64,000 nt of DNA. It comes from Paracidovorax avenae. Its GTDB lineage: Bacteria; Pseudomonadota; Gammaproteobacteria; Burkholderiales; Burkholderiaceae_C. Below, piece after piece: positions 28,799 through 37,735 of the stretch. The position numbers were made by a program, and so were the translations under genes. The notes below the pieces were generated by a model that had not been told where the DNA came from, did not search any database, and was given only the letters and a program-made list of their open reading frames with translations. The number at the start of each line of letters is the position of its first letter. Position 1 is the first letter of the stretch. Where the stretch lies: positions 1,895,501 through 1,959,500 of the forward strand of contig NZ_CP156079.1 in NCBI RefSeq assembly GCF_040892545.1, written 5' to 3'.

Positions 28799-29563
28799 AT
28801 GACTGAAACTGCAAACCCGTCCGCTGGCGCCGTGCCCGCGATGACCGTCGGCATCGTGGCCGGCATGGGCCCCGCCGCGGGCGTGGATTTCGCGCGCCTG
28901 TTCGTGCGCGCGTCGGAGCAGTGGCTGCGCGACCACGGCCGGCCGGTCCGCGACCAGGCGTTTCCCGAGCACTGGATCGCCCAGGTGCCGGTGGCGGACC
29001 GCACGCAGGCATTGCGCGATCCGGCGGCGCCACAGCCGCTCGAGGGGCTGGTGTCGGCGCTGGAGCGGCTGGTTGCGGTGGGCGCCCGCGCGGCGGCCAT
29101 GTCGTGCAACACGGCGCATGCCTGGCATGCGGCGCTGCAGGAGCGCGTGCCGGGCGTGGAGCTGCTGCACATCGCGCGGGAGACCGCCGCCGAGCTGCAG
29201 CGCCGCGGCGTCCGCCGTGCGGCGCTGCTGGCCACGCAGGGCACCTACGGCATGGGCCTGTACGACGAGGCCTTCGCCACGCACGGCGTGAAATGCGTGC
29301 TGCCTTCCGCCGAGGCGAAGGACTGGCTCATGGAAGGCATCTACGACGGCGTGAAGGCCGGCGACATGGCCCTGGCGCGCCGCCGTTTCGCCGACGTGGG
29401 GCAGGCGGTGCGCGCACAGCACGGCGACGTGCCGCTCGTCATGGCCTGCACGGAGATCCCGCTGGCGCTGCCCGATGCGCCGGAGGCCGCCGGCTGGACG
29501 CTGGTGGATCCGTCGGAGATCCTGGCGACCGCCCTGGTGCGCCGCGCCTACGGCGGCCGCTGA
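28799..29563 (+). CDS. Aspartate/glutamate racemase family protein
   Basis: 254 residues, PLP-independent Asp/Glu racemase fold. The two catalytic cysteines of the family are present in [13 protein letters not shown] and [13 protein letters not shown]. The N-terminal [20 protein letters not shown] phosphate/carboxylate loop and [12 protein letters not shown] are also typical. The enzyme would interconvert L- and D-Asp or Glu, or a related amino acid. Start ATG 28799. It follows the D-peptidase genes, although a repeat element separates them, so it may either finish D-amino-acid catabolism or be separately expressed. Confidence 0.88.
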   Translation: MTETANPSAGAVPAMTVGIVAGMGPAAGVDFARLFVRASEQWLRDHGRPVRDQAFPEHWIAQVPVADRTQALRDPAAPQPLEGLVSALERLVAVGARAAAMSCNTAHAWHAALQERVPGVELLHIARETAAELQRRGVRRAALLATQGTYGMGLYDEAFATHGVKCVLPSAEAKDWLMEGIYDGVKAGDMALARRRFADVGQAVRAQHGDVPLVMACTEIPLALPDAPEAAGWTLVDPSEILATALVRRAYGGR

Positions 29564-29637
29564 CAAAGCCCGGCCGGGCACGGGCCATCGCGTGGCCCCG
29601 CCCGGCCCGGCCGTGCGTGCCGGCCACAATACGCAGC

Positions 29638-31632
29638 ATGTCCGATGTGCACTCCGATGAACTGCTCGCGCAGGTGGCCTCCCTGCCACCCCTGCCGGGC
29701 GTGTACCGCTATTTCGACGCCCAGGGCGGGCTGCTCTACGTGGGCAAGGCCCGCAACCTGAAAAAGCGCGTTTCCAGCTACTTCACCAAGACCCATGGAG
29801 GCACGCGCATCGGCCACATGGTGGGCAAGATCGCGCGGCTGGAGACCACCGTGGTGCGCTCCGAGGCCGAGGCGCTGCTGCTGGAAAACAACCTCATCAA
29901 GTCGCTGAACCCCCGCTACAACATCCTGTTCCGCGACGACAAGAGCTATCCCTACCTGAAGATCACGGGCGTGGCCGCGCGCGACGGAACCGGCGAGCAA
30001 CCCGGCCAGCGCTTCCCGCGCGTGGCCTACTACCGCGGCGCCGTGGACAAGCGGCACCGGTATTTCGGCCCCTATCCGGGCGCCTGGGCGGTGAAGGAAA
30101 CCATCCTGCTGCTGCAGAAGGTGTTCCGGCTGCGCACCTGCGAGGACACCGTCTTCGCCAACCGCACGCGCCCCTGCCTGCTCTACCAGATCAAGCGCTG
30201 CTCCGGCCCGTGCGTGGACCTCATCTCTCCCGAGGCCTACGCGCTGGACGTGCGCAACGCCGACGCCATGCTGCGCGGCGAGACCAGGGAATTGCTCGAG
30301 GCCCTGGAGGCGCGCATGATGGCGCACTCCGAACGGCTGGAGTTCGAGCAGGCGGCGGACATCCGCAACCAGATCACGGCGCTCTCGCGCGTGCTGCACC
30401 AGCAGGCCATCGAGACGGTCTCCGACAAGGACGTGGACATCCTGGCCGTGAAGGTGCTGGGCGGCCGCGCCTGCGTCAACCTCGCCATGGTGCGCGGTGG
30501 CCGCCACCTGGGCGACCGGCCGTACTTCCCCGTCCACGTGGAAGACGCGGCCGCGGTGTACCAGATGGAAGAGGGGGGTGAAGGGGGCGGTGAGGGGACG
30601 GACGGCACCGACGGCGCGCCCGCCGCGCCCCACGCCCCTCAGCGTTCGCTGGAAGTTCAGGTGCTGGAGGCCTTCATCGCCCAGCATTACATCGGCGTGC
30701 CCGTGCCGCCCGTGCTCGTCACCAGCGAGCCGGTGGACCGCGCGCTGCTGGAGGCGCTCTCGCAGCAGTCCGGCATCCGAGTGGGGGCCGTGCACCAGCC
30801 GCGCGAGCAGCGCCGTGCCTGGCTGGACATGGCGCAGAAGAACGCCGACATCCAGCTCGCGCGGCTGCTCTCCGAAGAGGGCTCCCAGCAGGCACGCACA
30901 CGCGCGTTGGCCGAAGCGCTGGACCTGCCCATGGACGACCTGGAATCGCTCACCATCGAGTGCTTCGACATCTCGCACACGGCGGGCGAGGCCACGCAGG
31001 CGTCCTGCGTGGTGTTCCACCACCACCGCATGCAGAGCAGCGAGTACCGGCGCTACAAGATCGAGGGCATCACCGGCGGGGACGATTACGCCGCCATGCG
31101 GCAGGTGCTCACGCGGCGCTACAGCAAGGTCGTGGAGGCGCAGCGCGAGGCCGGCGGCGCCGAGCCGGCACCCGGGCAGGCGCGCCTTCCCGACCTCGTC
31201 CTGATCGACGGCGGCAAGGGGCAGGTCAGCATGGCGCGCGAAGTGTTCAACGAGCTGGGCCTGGAGCTGTCCCGCATCGTCGGCGTGGAGAAGGGCGAGG
31301 GCCGCAAGGTCGGGCTGGAGGAACTCGTCTTCGCCGACGGCCGCGAGAAGATCTACCTCGGCCGCGACTCCGCCGCGCTCATGCTGGTGGCCCAGATCCG
31401 CGACGAGGCCCACCGTTTCGCCATCACCGGCATGCGCGCCGCGCGCGCCAGGGTGCGCGTGGGCGGCGGACAGCTGGAGGAGATCCCCGGCGTCGGGCCC
31501 AAGAAGCGCGCGCGACTGCTGCAGCGCTTCGGCGGGGTGCGGGGCGTGGCGGCGGCCAGCGTGGAGGATCTGGCCACGGTGGACGGCATCTCGCTGGAGC
31601 TCGCGCAGGAGATCTACCGGGCGCTGCGCTGA
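29638..31632 (+). CDS. uvrC: Excinuclease ABC subunit C
   Basis: 664 residues. UvrC makes both incisions in nucleotide excision repair. Domains in order: GIY-YIG nuclease ([20 protein letters not shown], then [10 protein letters not shown]) for the 3' cut; Cys motif [23 protein letters not shown]/UvrB-binding helix ([20 protein letters not shown]); RNase H-like domain for the 5' cut ([34 protein letters not shown]); and tandem helix-hairpin-helix at the C-terminus ([20 protein letters not shown]). A Gly/Glu/Pro-rich low-complexity stretch of about 25 residues (near residues 315-340, [17 protein letters not shown]) interrupts the middle and is not part of the core fold. Confidence 0.96.
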   Translation: MSDVHSDELLAQVASLPPLPGVYRYFDAQGGLLYVGKARNLKKRVSSYFTKTHGGTRIGHMVGKIARLETTVVRSEAEALLLENNLIKSLNPRYNILFRDDKSYPYLKITGVAARDGTGEQPGQRFPRVAYYRGAVDKRHRYFGPYPGAWAVKETILLLQKVFRLRTCEDTVFANRTRPCLLYQIKRCSGPCVDLISPEAYALDVRNADAMLRGETRELLEALEARMMAHSERLEFEQAADIRNQITALSRVLHQQAIETVSDKDVDILAVKVLGGRACVNLAMVRGGRHLGDRPYFPVHVEDAAAVYQMEEGGEGGGEGTDGTDGAPAAPHAPQRSLEVQVLEAFIAQHYIGVPVPPVLVTSEPVDRALLEALSQQSGIRVGAVHQPREQRRAWLDMAQKNADIQLARLLSEEGSQQARTRALAEALDLPMDDLESLTIECFDISHTAGEATQASCVVFHHHRMQSSEYRRYKIEGITGGDDYAAMRQVLTRRYSKVVEAQREAGGAEPAPGQARLPDLVLIDGGKGQVSMAREVFNELGLELSRIVGVEKGEGRKVGLEELVFADGREKIYLGRDSAALMLVAQIRDEAHRFAITGMRAARARVRVGGGQLEEIPGVGPKKRARLLQRFGGVRGVAAASVEDLATVDGISLELAQEIYRALR

Positions 31633-31669
31633 ACGGGCGGCTGCCATGGTGGCATGACACAATCGGCCC

Positions 31670-32236
31670 ATGTTCCTGACCATCCCCACCATCATGACCT
31701 GGATGCGCATCGTCGCGATACCCTTGATCGTGGGCGTGTTCTACGCGCCGCTGGAGCCGGCCACCCGCAACCTCATCGCCACGGTGATGTTCGTGGTCTT
31801 CGCCGCCACCGACTGGCTCGACGGCTACCTGGCGCGCAAGCTGAACCAGACCTCCTCCTTCGGCGCCTTCCTCGATCCCGTCGCCGACAAATTCCTCGTC
31901 TGCGCGTCGCTGCTCGTGCTCGTGCACCTGCAGCGTGCGGACGTGTTCGTGGCGCTCATCATCATCGGCCGGGAGATCGCGATCTCCGCCCTGCGCGAAT
32001 GGATGGCGCAGATCGGCGCTTCCCGCAGCGTGGCGGTGCACATGCTGGGCAAGGTGAAGACCACGGTGCAGATGGTCGCCATCCCGTTCCTGCTCTACGA
32101 CGGGCGGGTCGGCGCCATCGACACGGGCGTCTGGGGCACGTGGCTGATCTGGCTGGCCGCGGTGCTCACCGTGTGGTCCATGGTCTATTACCTGCAGAAG
32201 GCCTTGCCGGAGATCCGCGCACGCGTCAAGCGCTGA
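31670..32236 (+). CDS. pgsA: CDP-diacylglycerol--glycerol-3-phosphate 3-phosphatidyltransferase
   Basis: 188-residue integral membrane CDP-alcohol phosphotransferase that makes phosphatidylglycerol phosphate, the first committed step to phosphatidylglycerol and cardiolipin. The signature D-x2-DG-x2-AR-x8-G-x3-D-x3-D is exact: TDWLDGYLARKLNQTSSFG, then AFLDPVADKF. The N-terminal TIPTIMTWMRI motif (usually TLTxxR) and four to five hydrophobic segments fit. It starts 37 bases after uvrC, the same order as the uvrC-pgsA pair in many proteobacteria. Confidence 0.96.
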   Translation: MFLTIPTIMTWMRIVAIPLIVGVFYAPLEPATRNLIATVMFVVFAATDWLDGYLARKLNQTSSFGAFLDPVADKFLVCASLLVLVHLQRADVFVALIIIGREIAISALREWMAQIGASRSVAVHMLGKVKTTVQMVAIPFLLYDGRVGAIDTGVWGTWLIWLAAVLTVWSMVYYLQKALPEIRARVKR

Positions 32237-32544
32237 CCGGGGCAGCCCTGCCGGATGTCAATGGGGGCTTGCGATAGCGCACGCGGCGCCCGTTGCGCAA
32301 ACCCCGCGCATCGCCTGGAGCCTCTGGAATTGCCGCTAAAATCCACGGCTTCCGCCGTCGCAAAACGGCCCGTTGTATTGACACCCGGAAAGTCGATGGC
32401 TTTAATCTGGCACAGCGGCATCTGCCCCATGCCAGCCCCTCTCACGCCCCGTACGAACCCCGCGCACCAGCGGCTGTTCCGGCGCGTGTGAAGGCCAGAT
32501 TCGCGCCAGACATTTCCTCCACACCCTTTCCCGAGAGGCTTCTT
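32237..32544. other. pgsA-hupB intergenic region with long hupB leader
   Basis: 308 bases. It contains a near-consensus promoter (32378-32406) and then about 130 bases of untranslated leader before the GTG of hupB. No other gene is convincing; a short open frame in the leader (ATGGCTTTAATCTGG...) lacks a ribosome site. Confidence 0.5.
32378..32406 (+). promoter_or_regulatory. Sigma70 promoter of hupB
   Basis: TTGACA (32378-32383), 17-base spacer, TTTAAT (32401-32406): a full-consensus -35 and five of six -10 bases at ideal spacing. It would produce an HU mRNA with a leader of roughly 130 nucleotides. Confidence 0.8.
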
Positions 32545-32817
32545 GTGAACAAGTCCGAACTGATTGAGCAAATTGCGACCAACGCCGACATCTCCAAGGC
32601 GGCCGCCGCGCGCGCCCTGGAATCCATGATCGAGTCGGTCAAGAAGACCCTGAAGAAGGGCGGCACGGTGTCTCTGGTCGGTTTCGGCACCTTCGCGGTG
32701 GGCAAGCGCGCTGCGCGCACAGGCCGCAATCCCCGTACGGGCGATACGATTAAGATCAAGGCTGCTAAAGTTCCGAAGTTCCGCCCCGGCAAGGCATTGA
32801 AGGATGCCCTCAACTGA
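32545..32817 (+). CDS. hupB: DNA-binding protein HU (beta type)
   Basis: 90 residues, exact HU size, from a GTG start ([20 protein letters not shown]) with GAGAGG upstream. HU is a dimeric nucleoid protein that bends DNA. The arm motif [20 protein letters not shown], with the intercalating proline of RNP, is intact, and the C-terminal [16 protein letters not shown] helix is standard. A strong sigma70 promoter lies 140 bases upstream; tRNA-Val and ppiD follow, the conserved hup-tRNA-ppiD order of betaproteobacteria. Confidence 0.97.
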   Translation: MNKSELIEQIATNADISKAAAARALESMIESVKKTLKKGGTVSLVGFGTFAVGKRAARTGRNPRTGDTIKIKAAKVPKFRPGKALKDALN

Positions 32818-32835
32818 GGCTCGAGGTTCAAGGTG

Positions 32836-32911
32836 GGGTGCTTAGCTCAGTTGGTAGAGCGGCGCCCTTACAAGGCGTAGGTCGGCGGTTCGACCCCGTC
32901 AGCACCCACCA
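32836..32911 (+). tRNA. tRNA-Val (anticodon TAC)
   Basis: 76 bases including encoded CCA. The acceptor stem GGGTGCT pairs with AGCACCC; D-arm TAGCTCAGTTGGTAGAGC; anticodon loop CTTACAA with anticodon TAC; T-arm GGCGGTTCGACCCCGTC. It lies 18 bases after hupB and is probably cotranscribed. Confidence 0.96.
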
Positions 32912-32916
32912 CCGAT

Positions 32917-32948
32917 CAAAAGGCGAACGAGAGTTCGCCTTTTCTTTT
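32917..32948 (+). terminator. Rho-independent terminator after tRNA-Val
   Basis: AAAAGGCGAAC-gaga-GTTCGCCTTTTCTTTT: an 11-base stem, tetraloop and T-rich tail between tRNA-Val and ppiD. Confidence 0.92.
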
Positions 32949-32971
32949 GTCGCCACTGAAAGATCGAAACC

Positions 32972-34900
32972 ATGTTCGAATCCATCCGCAAGCACTCCAA
33001 GGTCGTCATGATCGTGCTGTTCTTGCTGATCATTCCGTCGTTTGTGCTCGTGGGCATCGACCGGAACTACTTCACCAGCAAGAGCGCCGTGGTGGCACGC
33101 GTGGATGGCCATGACATCACCCAGGACGACTGGGACAACGCGCACCGGATGGAGACGGACCGCATCCGCGCGCAGTCGCCCTCGGTCGATGCCAAGCTGC
33201 TCGATTCGCCCCGCGCGCGCTACGCCACCCTGGAGCGCCTGGTGCGCGACCGCGTGATGCAGGCCGCTGCCGTCAAGATGCACCTGGTCACGAGCGACGC
33301 CCAGCTGGCCCGCACGCTGCAGGGCATTCCCGCCATCGCCGCGCTCAAGCGCCCCGATGGCTCGCTGGACGCCGAGGCCTACCGCGCACTCGTGGGCTCC
33401 CAGGGCCTCACGCCCGAGGGGTTCGAATCCAACGTGCGCCGCGAGCTCTCCCTCAGCCAGGTGATGGGCGGCGTGATGGGCTCCGCCTTCGCGGCCCAGG
33501 AGCCGGCGCGACTCGCGCTGGATTCGCTCTACCAGCGCCGCGAGATCCGCGTCGCCCGCTTCGATGCCAGGGACTTCGCCGCCAAGGTCACGCCCACGGA
33601 CGACGAACTCCAGGCCTACTACAAGGCCCACGAGGCGCAGTTCCGCCAGCCCGAGCATGCCGACGTGCAGTACGTGGTGCTCGACCTGGACGCCGTGCGT
33701 GCCAGCATCACGCTGAGCGAGGATGACCTGCGCACCTACTACAAGGAAAACCTGGAGCGCCTCGCCGGCAAGGAAGAGCGCCGCGCCAGCCACATCCTGA
33801 TCAACGCCCCCAAGGACGCCCCCGCCGCCGACCGCGAGAAGGCCAGGGCCCGCGCGCAGGCGCTGCTGGAGCAGGTGCGCAAGGCGCCGAACACCTTTGC
33901 CGACGTGGCCCGCAAGAATTCGCAGGACACGGGCTCCGCGCCCTCCGGCGGCGACCTCGGCTTCTTCAAGCGCGGCGACATGGTCAAGCCGTTCGAGGAC
34001 GCGGCCTTCTCGATGAAGAAGGGCGACATCAGCGACCTGGTGGAGAGCGAGTACGGCTACCACATCATCCAGCTCAACGACGTCAAGACGCCGAAGCAGC
34101 CGACCTTCGAGGAAGTGCGCGCCAAGCTGGAGACGGAAGCCAGGCAGCAGCAGGCCCAGCGCAAGTTCGCCGAGCTGGCCGAGGTGTTCTCCAACACCGT
34201 GTACGAGCAGGCGGACAGCCTGCAACCCGTGGCCGACAAGCTCAAGCTGAAGGTGCAGACCGCCAGCGACGTCACGCGCACCCCGCGCCCCGGCGCCCAG
34301 GGCCCGCTGGCCAACGGCCGCTTCCTGGAAGCCCTGTTCTCGTCCGACTCCGTGCAGAACAAGCGCAACACCGAGGCCATCGAGACGGCGCCCAGCACCC
34401 TCGTGGCCGGCCGCATCGCCGCCTACACGCCGGCTTCCACCCCGTCCTTCGACCAGGTGAAGACCCGCGTGCGGGAACTCTTCGTGGCCGAGCGTTCCGC
34501 CGAACTGGCGCGCAAGGAAGGCGAGGCGAAGATGGCCGCCTGGAAGGCCGCTCCGGCCAGCGCCACCGGCCTCGGTGCCCCCGTGACCGTCTCGCGCGAC
34601 AAGCCCGAAGGCCAGCCCCGCCCCGTGGTGGATGCCGCGCTGCAGGTGAATGCCGACAAGCTGCCCGCCTTCGCCGGCACCCCCCTGGGCGCCCAGGGCT
34701 ACGCCGTCATCCAGGTGGACCGCATCGTGCCGCGCGACCCCGCGGACCCTGCCGTTGTGCGCCAGCAGCAACAGCAGTACGCCGAAGCCGAGGCCCAGGC
34801 CGAAGCCATGGCCTACTACGAACTGCTCAAGGACCGCTTCAAGGTCCAGTTCAAGGTGGCCCGCCCGACGGGCGACGGCACCCCGGCCACGGAAAATTGA
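32972..34900 (+). CDS. ppiD: Periplasmic chaperone/peptidyl-prolyl isomerase PpiD
   Basis: 642 residues. It is anchored by one N-terminal transmembrane helix (KVVMIVLFLLIIPSFVLVGI) with the rest in the periplasm. A SurA-N-like chaperone region (about residues 40-190) is followed by one parvulin domain (about 265-370: RRASHILINAPKDA ... GGDLGFFKRGDMVKPFEDAA ... YGYHIIQL), then a C-terminal helical chaperone part. It assists outer-membrane and exported proteins emerging from SecYEG. It is located between two tRNA genes; the usual betaproteobacterial neighbour is hupB. Confidence 0.95.
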   Translation: MFESIRKHSKVVMIVLFLLIIPSFVLVGIDRNYFTSKSAVVARVDGHDITQDDWDNAHRMETDRIRAQSPSVDAKLLDSPRARYATLERLVRDRVMQAAAVKMHLVTSDAQLARTLQGIPAIAALKRPDGSLDAEAYRALVGSQGLTPEGFESNVRRELSLSQVMGGVMGSAFAAQEPARLALDSLYQRREIRVARFDARDFAAKVTPTDDELQAYYKAHEAQFRQPEHADVQYVVLDLDAVRASITLSEDDLRTYYKENLERLAGKEERRASHILINAPKDAPAADREKARARAQALLEQVRKAPNTFADVARKNSQDTGSAPSGGDLGFFKRGDMVKPFEDAAFSMKKGDISDLVESEYGYHIIQLNDVKTPKQPTFEEVRAKLETEARQQQAQRKFAELAEVFSNTVYEQADSLQPVADKLKLKVQTASDVTRTPRPGAQGPLANGRFLEALFSSDSVQNKRNTEAIETAPSTLVAGRIAAYTPASTPSFDQVKTRVRELFVAERSAELARKEGEAKMAAWKAAPASATGLGAPVTVSRDKPEGQPRPVVDAALQVNADKLPAFAGTPLGAQGYAVIQVDRIVPRDPADPAVVRQQQQQYAEAEAQAEAMAYYELLKDRFKVQFKVARPTGDGTPATEN

Positions 34901-34931
34901 CGAATTTCGGCCGGAAGGGGTTTTATCCGGC

Positions 34932-34937
34932 TATAAT
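34932..34937 (+). promoter_or_regulatory. -10 box of tRNA-His
   Basis: Perfect TATAAT 11 bases before the tRNA-His 5' end, in an AT-rich window (TTTTATCCGGCTATAATTTC). No consensus -35 at ideal spacing is visible. Confidence 0.6.
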
Positions 34938-34948
34938 TTCAGGCTACG

Positions 34949-35024
34949 GTGGCTGTAGCTCAGTTGGTAGAGTCCAGGATTGTGATTCCTGTCGTCGTGG
35001 GTTCGAGTCCCATCAGCCACCCCA
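34949..35024 (+). tRNA. tRNA-His (anticodon GTG)
   Basis: 76 bases including CCA. GTGGCTG pairs with CAGCCAC; anticodon GTG lies in the loop TTGTGAT; T-loop GGTTCGAGTCC. The base before the 5' end is G (34948) facing discriminator C at 35021, the G-1:C73 identity pair unique to tRNA-His. Immediately followed by an islet of accessory genes. Confidence 0.96.
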
Positions 35025-35036
35025 AAAAATGCTAGT

Positions 35037-35067
35037 AAAAACAAGGACCTTCGGGTCCTTGTTTCGT
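35037..35067 (+). terminator. Rho-independent terminator after tRNA-His
   Basis: AAACAAGGACC-ttcg-GGTCCTTGTTT with a stable UUCG tetraloop, then CGTTTC. Ends the ppiD/tRNA-His transcription unit. Confidence 0.92.
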
Positions 35068-35392
35068 TTCAGGGGCACGCTGGGGGCGAAGCGGGAATCG
35101 TCGACTGTTGTCCTGATGCTTTGGCGGCCTGATCGGACTGCCAGTCTTCGGTGGGTCTTTGCTGCCTCGAAGCAGATCGACTCACTCAAGCATCGCCCGC
35201 AGGCACTGCCTCGATACGTCATGCGGGACGCATGTCGCCTTTGACTGCTGCCATCAATGTGTCGCTTCTAGGTAGGGATCCTCTGTCCTAAGTCGAGCAG
35301 GCTACGGGCAGGGCCTGTCTTGACAACGCGATCTCTAACAGCCATGCTTTGCATGTGAGATAATTTTAAAGTGATATCACGTTAAAATTATT
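35068..35392. other. Islet left boundary and toxin-antitoxin promoter region
   Basis: 325 bases without a gene. TTGACA at 35320-35325 with CATGCT 17 bases later is a weak promoter candidate, and a 30-bp palindrome closes the region. No integrase or tRNA-His 3'-end duplicate was found. Confidence 0.5.
35361..35390. promoter_or_regulatory. 30-bp near-perfect palindrome, toxin-antitoxin operator
   Basis: TAATTTTAA-x-GTGATATCAC-x-TTAAAATTA: fourteen of fifteen base pairs of the dyad match. It ends two bases before the toxin ATG, leaving no room for a ribosome site. Very AT-rich compared with the chromosome. Confidence 0.85.
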
Positions 35393-35830
35393 ATGGCGGG
35401 AAGATCCAAGAAATCATCTTCGGCGTCCGAACCTGCGGTACCGGCACCCTCGGAGAAGTGGGAAGTCGTCTTTCACGATGAATTCCTGCCGGAGTTCCGC
35501 GCGTTCGACTTGGACGTGCGCCGCGAACTGGCTTCAGCTGCCAAGGCCATCGAGCTGGCAGGGCCGAAGACAGGACGGCCTCATGTCGACACGCTCAATG
35601 GCTCGAAGCACGACAACATGAAGGAGTTGCGCTTCAAGGCCCACAACGGCTCGGAGATCTGGCGGGCGGCATTCGCCTTCGATCCCCAGCGAAAGGCCTA
35701 TGTGCTGGTGGCTGGCGACAAGCAGGGGCAGGACGAGGCAGCGTTTTACAAGACCCTGATCAAGACGGCCGACAAGCGGTTTGACGCCCACCTGAAGAGG
35801 CTCGCCAAGGCGAAGAAGGAATCACCATGA
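35393..35830 (+). CDS. higB: HigB/RelE-type toxin (phage Gp49-like, DUF891)
   Basis: 145 residues. After a ~22-residue Ser/Pro/Lys-rich leader, the body WEVVFHDEFLPEFRAFDLDV, ELASAAKAIELAGPKTGRPH, MKELRFKAHNGSEIWRAAFA and FDPQRKAYVLVAGDKQGQDE is the standard order of the Gp49-like HigB family, ribosome-dependent mRNA endonucleases of the RelE fold. Positively charged C-terminus (KRFDAHLKRLAKAKKES). The toxin gene precedes the antitoxin, as in higBA. No Shine-Dalgarno is seen because the operator palindrome ends 2 bases from the ATG, so the mRNA may be leaderless, or translation may start differently. Confidence 0.88.
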   Translation: MAGRSKKSSSASEPAVPAPSEKWEVVFHDEFLPEFRAFDLDVRRELASAAKAIELAGPKTGRPHVDTLNGSKHDNMKELRFKAHNGSEIWRAAFAFDPQRKAYVLVAGDKQGQDEAAFYKTLIKTADKRFDAHLKRLAKAKKESP

Positions 35831-36267
35831 GCACCACACTGCAAAGCATCATCGAAGAGTTTTCCGCCGAGGATCAGAAGCTCATCCAGAGCAAGGCGAG
35901 CGTCCTGGCCGAGGAGATGGTTCGCCACGCGGACTCGCTGGCTGAGGTCCGCTCGGCATTGGTCAAGACCCAGGACGAGGTGGCGCGGGTGCTCAATGTC
36001 AAACAGAACGCCGTGGCTCAGCTGGAGAAGCGTTCGGACTTGCTGCTCTCGACGCTGCGCAAGTACGTGGAAGCCATGGGCGGAGAACTGGCCGTGGCTG
36101 TCAGAACCGGTGCTGGCACCGTGATCATGCTTGATAGCCTGAGCTCCCTCGCCAAGCCATCGGCGCCGCGTCGTGCGCGCGCATCCGGCGTGGCTCGCAA
36201 GTCGGCGGCTCGCCCTGCCAGCAAATCCAAGCTCAAGGTCAAGCACGAAGGAACTGCGGTTGCCTGA
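35827..36267 (+). CDS. higA: HigA-type XRE antitoxin
   Basis: 146 residues, four-base overlap with the toxin gene. A helical N-terminus (EEFSAEDQKLIQSKASVLAE) is followed by an XRE helix-turn-helix at about residues 45-85 (TQDEVARVLNVKQNAVAQLE, then KRSDLLLSTLRKYVEAMGG), which is the standard arrangement of antitoxins paired with Gp49-like HigB. The C-terminus is a Lys/Ala/Ser-rich tail (RKSAARPASKSKLKVKHEG) not needed for the fold. Expected to bind the 30-bp palindrome at 35361-35390 and repress both genes. Confidence 0.88.
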   Translation: MSTTLQSIIEEFSAEDQKLIQSKASVLAEEMVRHADSLAEVRSALVKTQDEVARVLNVKQNAVAQLEKRSDLLLSTLRKYVEAMGGELAVAVRTGAGTVIMLDSLSSLAKPSAPRRARASGVARKSAARPASKSKLKVKHEGTAVA

Positions 36268-37735
36268 CGATCGGGCTCGACGGCGGAATGACAGGGGTTG
36301 CGTACGCTGCTGCCAATCAGAGCTACCTCAAGACCGCTGCGGTCTATCTACGCCAGGGGTAGACTCATTTCGAGGCGCTGCTGGCTCGCATTCACCAGCA
36401 CATCGCCGCGATGCGAGCACACCGCAGCCTCACCTGACCCATTCGCGTAGCGGTTGCGCGAACATGAGGACGCTGATGCCCATTGGGCTTGCGCCGTAGA
36501 AGCCACCGCGCTTGGCCGCGAATACATCCGCCCTCGGATGCATCGTTGCGAATCCATGCCAACCATGTCGCGACATCTTCGTTTCGAGGCTAGGCAATAG
36601 AACCTGTCGCGGCATATCCAGCTGGGTTGAGCCAGGATGCGATACTCCTTGGATGTTGGACGGTGTCGATTTACGCTGATGGCATGACGTATCGAGAAGT
36701 GCCGATCGGCGCGGCCCAGCGCGAAATGATTGGCGACCGAGTCGTCATCCAGCTACCGACGCCTATCCTGTCAGCGGAGATGCAGCGATTCTCGCTCACT
36801 GCAGCGCTTCTGATCCTGGACGCGCAACATTGCCGCGCGGCCGTCATCGGGGCGCTTTAAGGGGTGCGGGACTACGAGGTTCATCAGCGCGTGCTGGCCG
36901 AGCTCTGCATCTACTACGACCTGCAGGAGCGTCTGGTGCGGCTGCTGGAGAGCGCGATGGACGAGTCGCTTTTCGACGTGATCAGCCTGCCCACTGAGCA
37001 CTTAGGCGCCCAGCTCGCATCCAGGGGTCGCGTTGGCGAGCGACATGGCACGATCTGTACGCGCAAAGCGGGCCGCGCTGGAATTTCTGGAGGGCACGCA
37101 GTGACGTGGTCGATGCTCAACGAAGCCGAAGTGGCTGTGTACGAGATAGACGCATATCGTCAGACGGCTCTCGGCCCCACCTCCTAAGCAGGTACTTCTT
37201 CGCCTCATGTCGCTCAAGACACAGGCGCAAAGGAGGACAGGGAGGCATACCGCAACTTCTTCGTCGCCTTCGAGCACGCCGCCATCTACTTTGCCATCGA
37301 GGTCCTTGGGGGATGGCATTCAGTGATCCGGTTAGTCCAAGCTGCCGGCAGCGTCTCACATTCGCGCGACGCGACTTCTTGAAGGCGTTTGAGGACCATC
37401 AGGGGCCTCGCACCTGCGACGTTCGCTTCGTTCACCTGGGCACGCCTTTGCCGCCCGGCCGATCCGCGGACTCCCTCGGTTTCTCCTTCGGCGCGTTGTC
37501 ACACTCCGTCGTGAGGCGCTGGTCTTGGCCAATCACTCGTTTTCCCCTGGGGCCGATACGGCCAGTTTGCCTTCTTTGCGGTTACAAACTCTATTGGGGC
37601 AGCAGGGTGTGGATGCTCGGATTCACACCGAATAAAGCGGCAGGCGCGCCGGGCGCTAGCAGGGGAATTCGCCGCAAGCCTGAGGCAGGGAATGAGGCCG
37701 TGGCGATTGGCCGCGACGCGCATAAGGAGGAAATG
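36268..37735. other. Degenerate stretch with coding-like fragments
   Basis: About 1.47 kb with no intact gene that I can support. Base composition is less GC-rich than the core. Forward-strand fragments at about 36681-37187 (for example MTYREVPIGAAQREMIGDRV and LAELCIYYDLQERLVRLLES) look like real protein sequence but are split by a stop at 36858-36860. Another fragment near 37252-37345 (FFVAFEHAAIYFAIEVLGGW) is in a further frame. I read this as the remains of one or more lost genes. Confidence 0.5.
36681..37187 (+). pseudogene. Fragments of an unrecognised gene
   Basis: Two successive open segments on the same strand and in the same frame, separated by the stop at 36858-36860 and followed by GTG at 36864. 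Codon use is GC3-biased up to about 37000 and then decays. No family assigned; could be two short real genes, but neither has a ribosome site. Confidence 0.3.

Noticed and set aside
32255..32491. Short open frames in the hupB leader
   Set aside because: No ribosome sites; one begins only about 10 bases from the promoter -10 box, so it is more likely untranslated leader.
34897..35244. Open frame reading through tRNA-His
   Set aside because: It consists of translated tRNA and terminator sequence.
37106..37735. 209-codon upstream extension of the first HNH-like gene
   Set aside because: No protein-like composition, and a perfect AAGGAGG marks the start near 37736.
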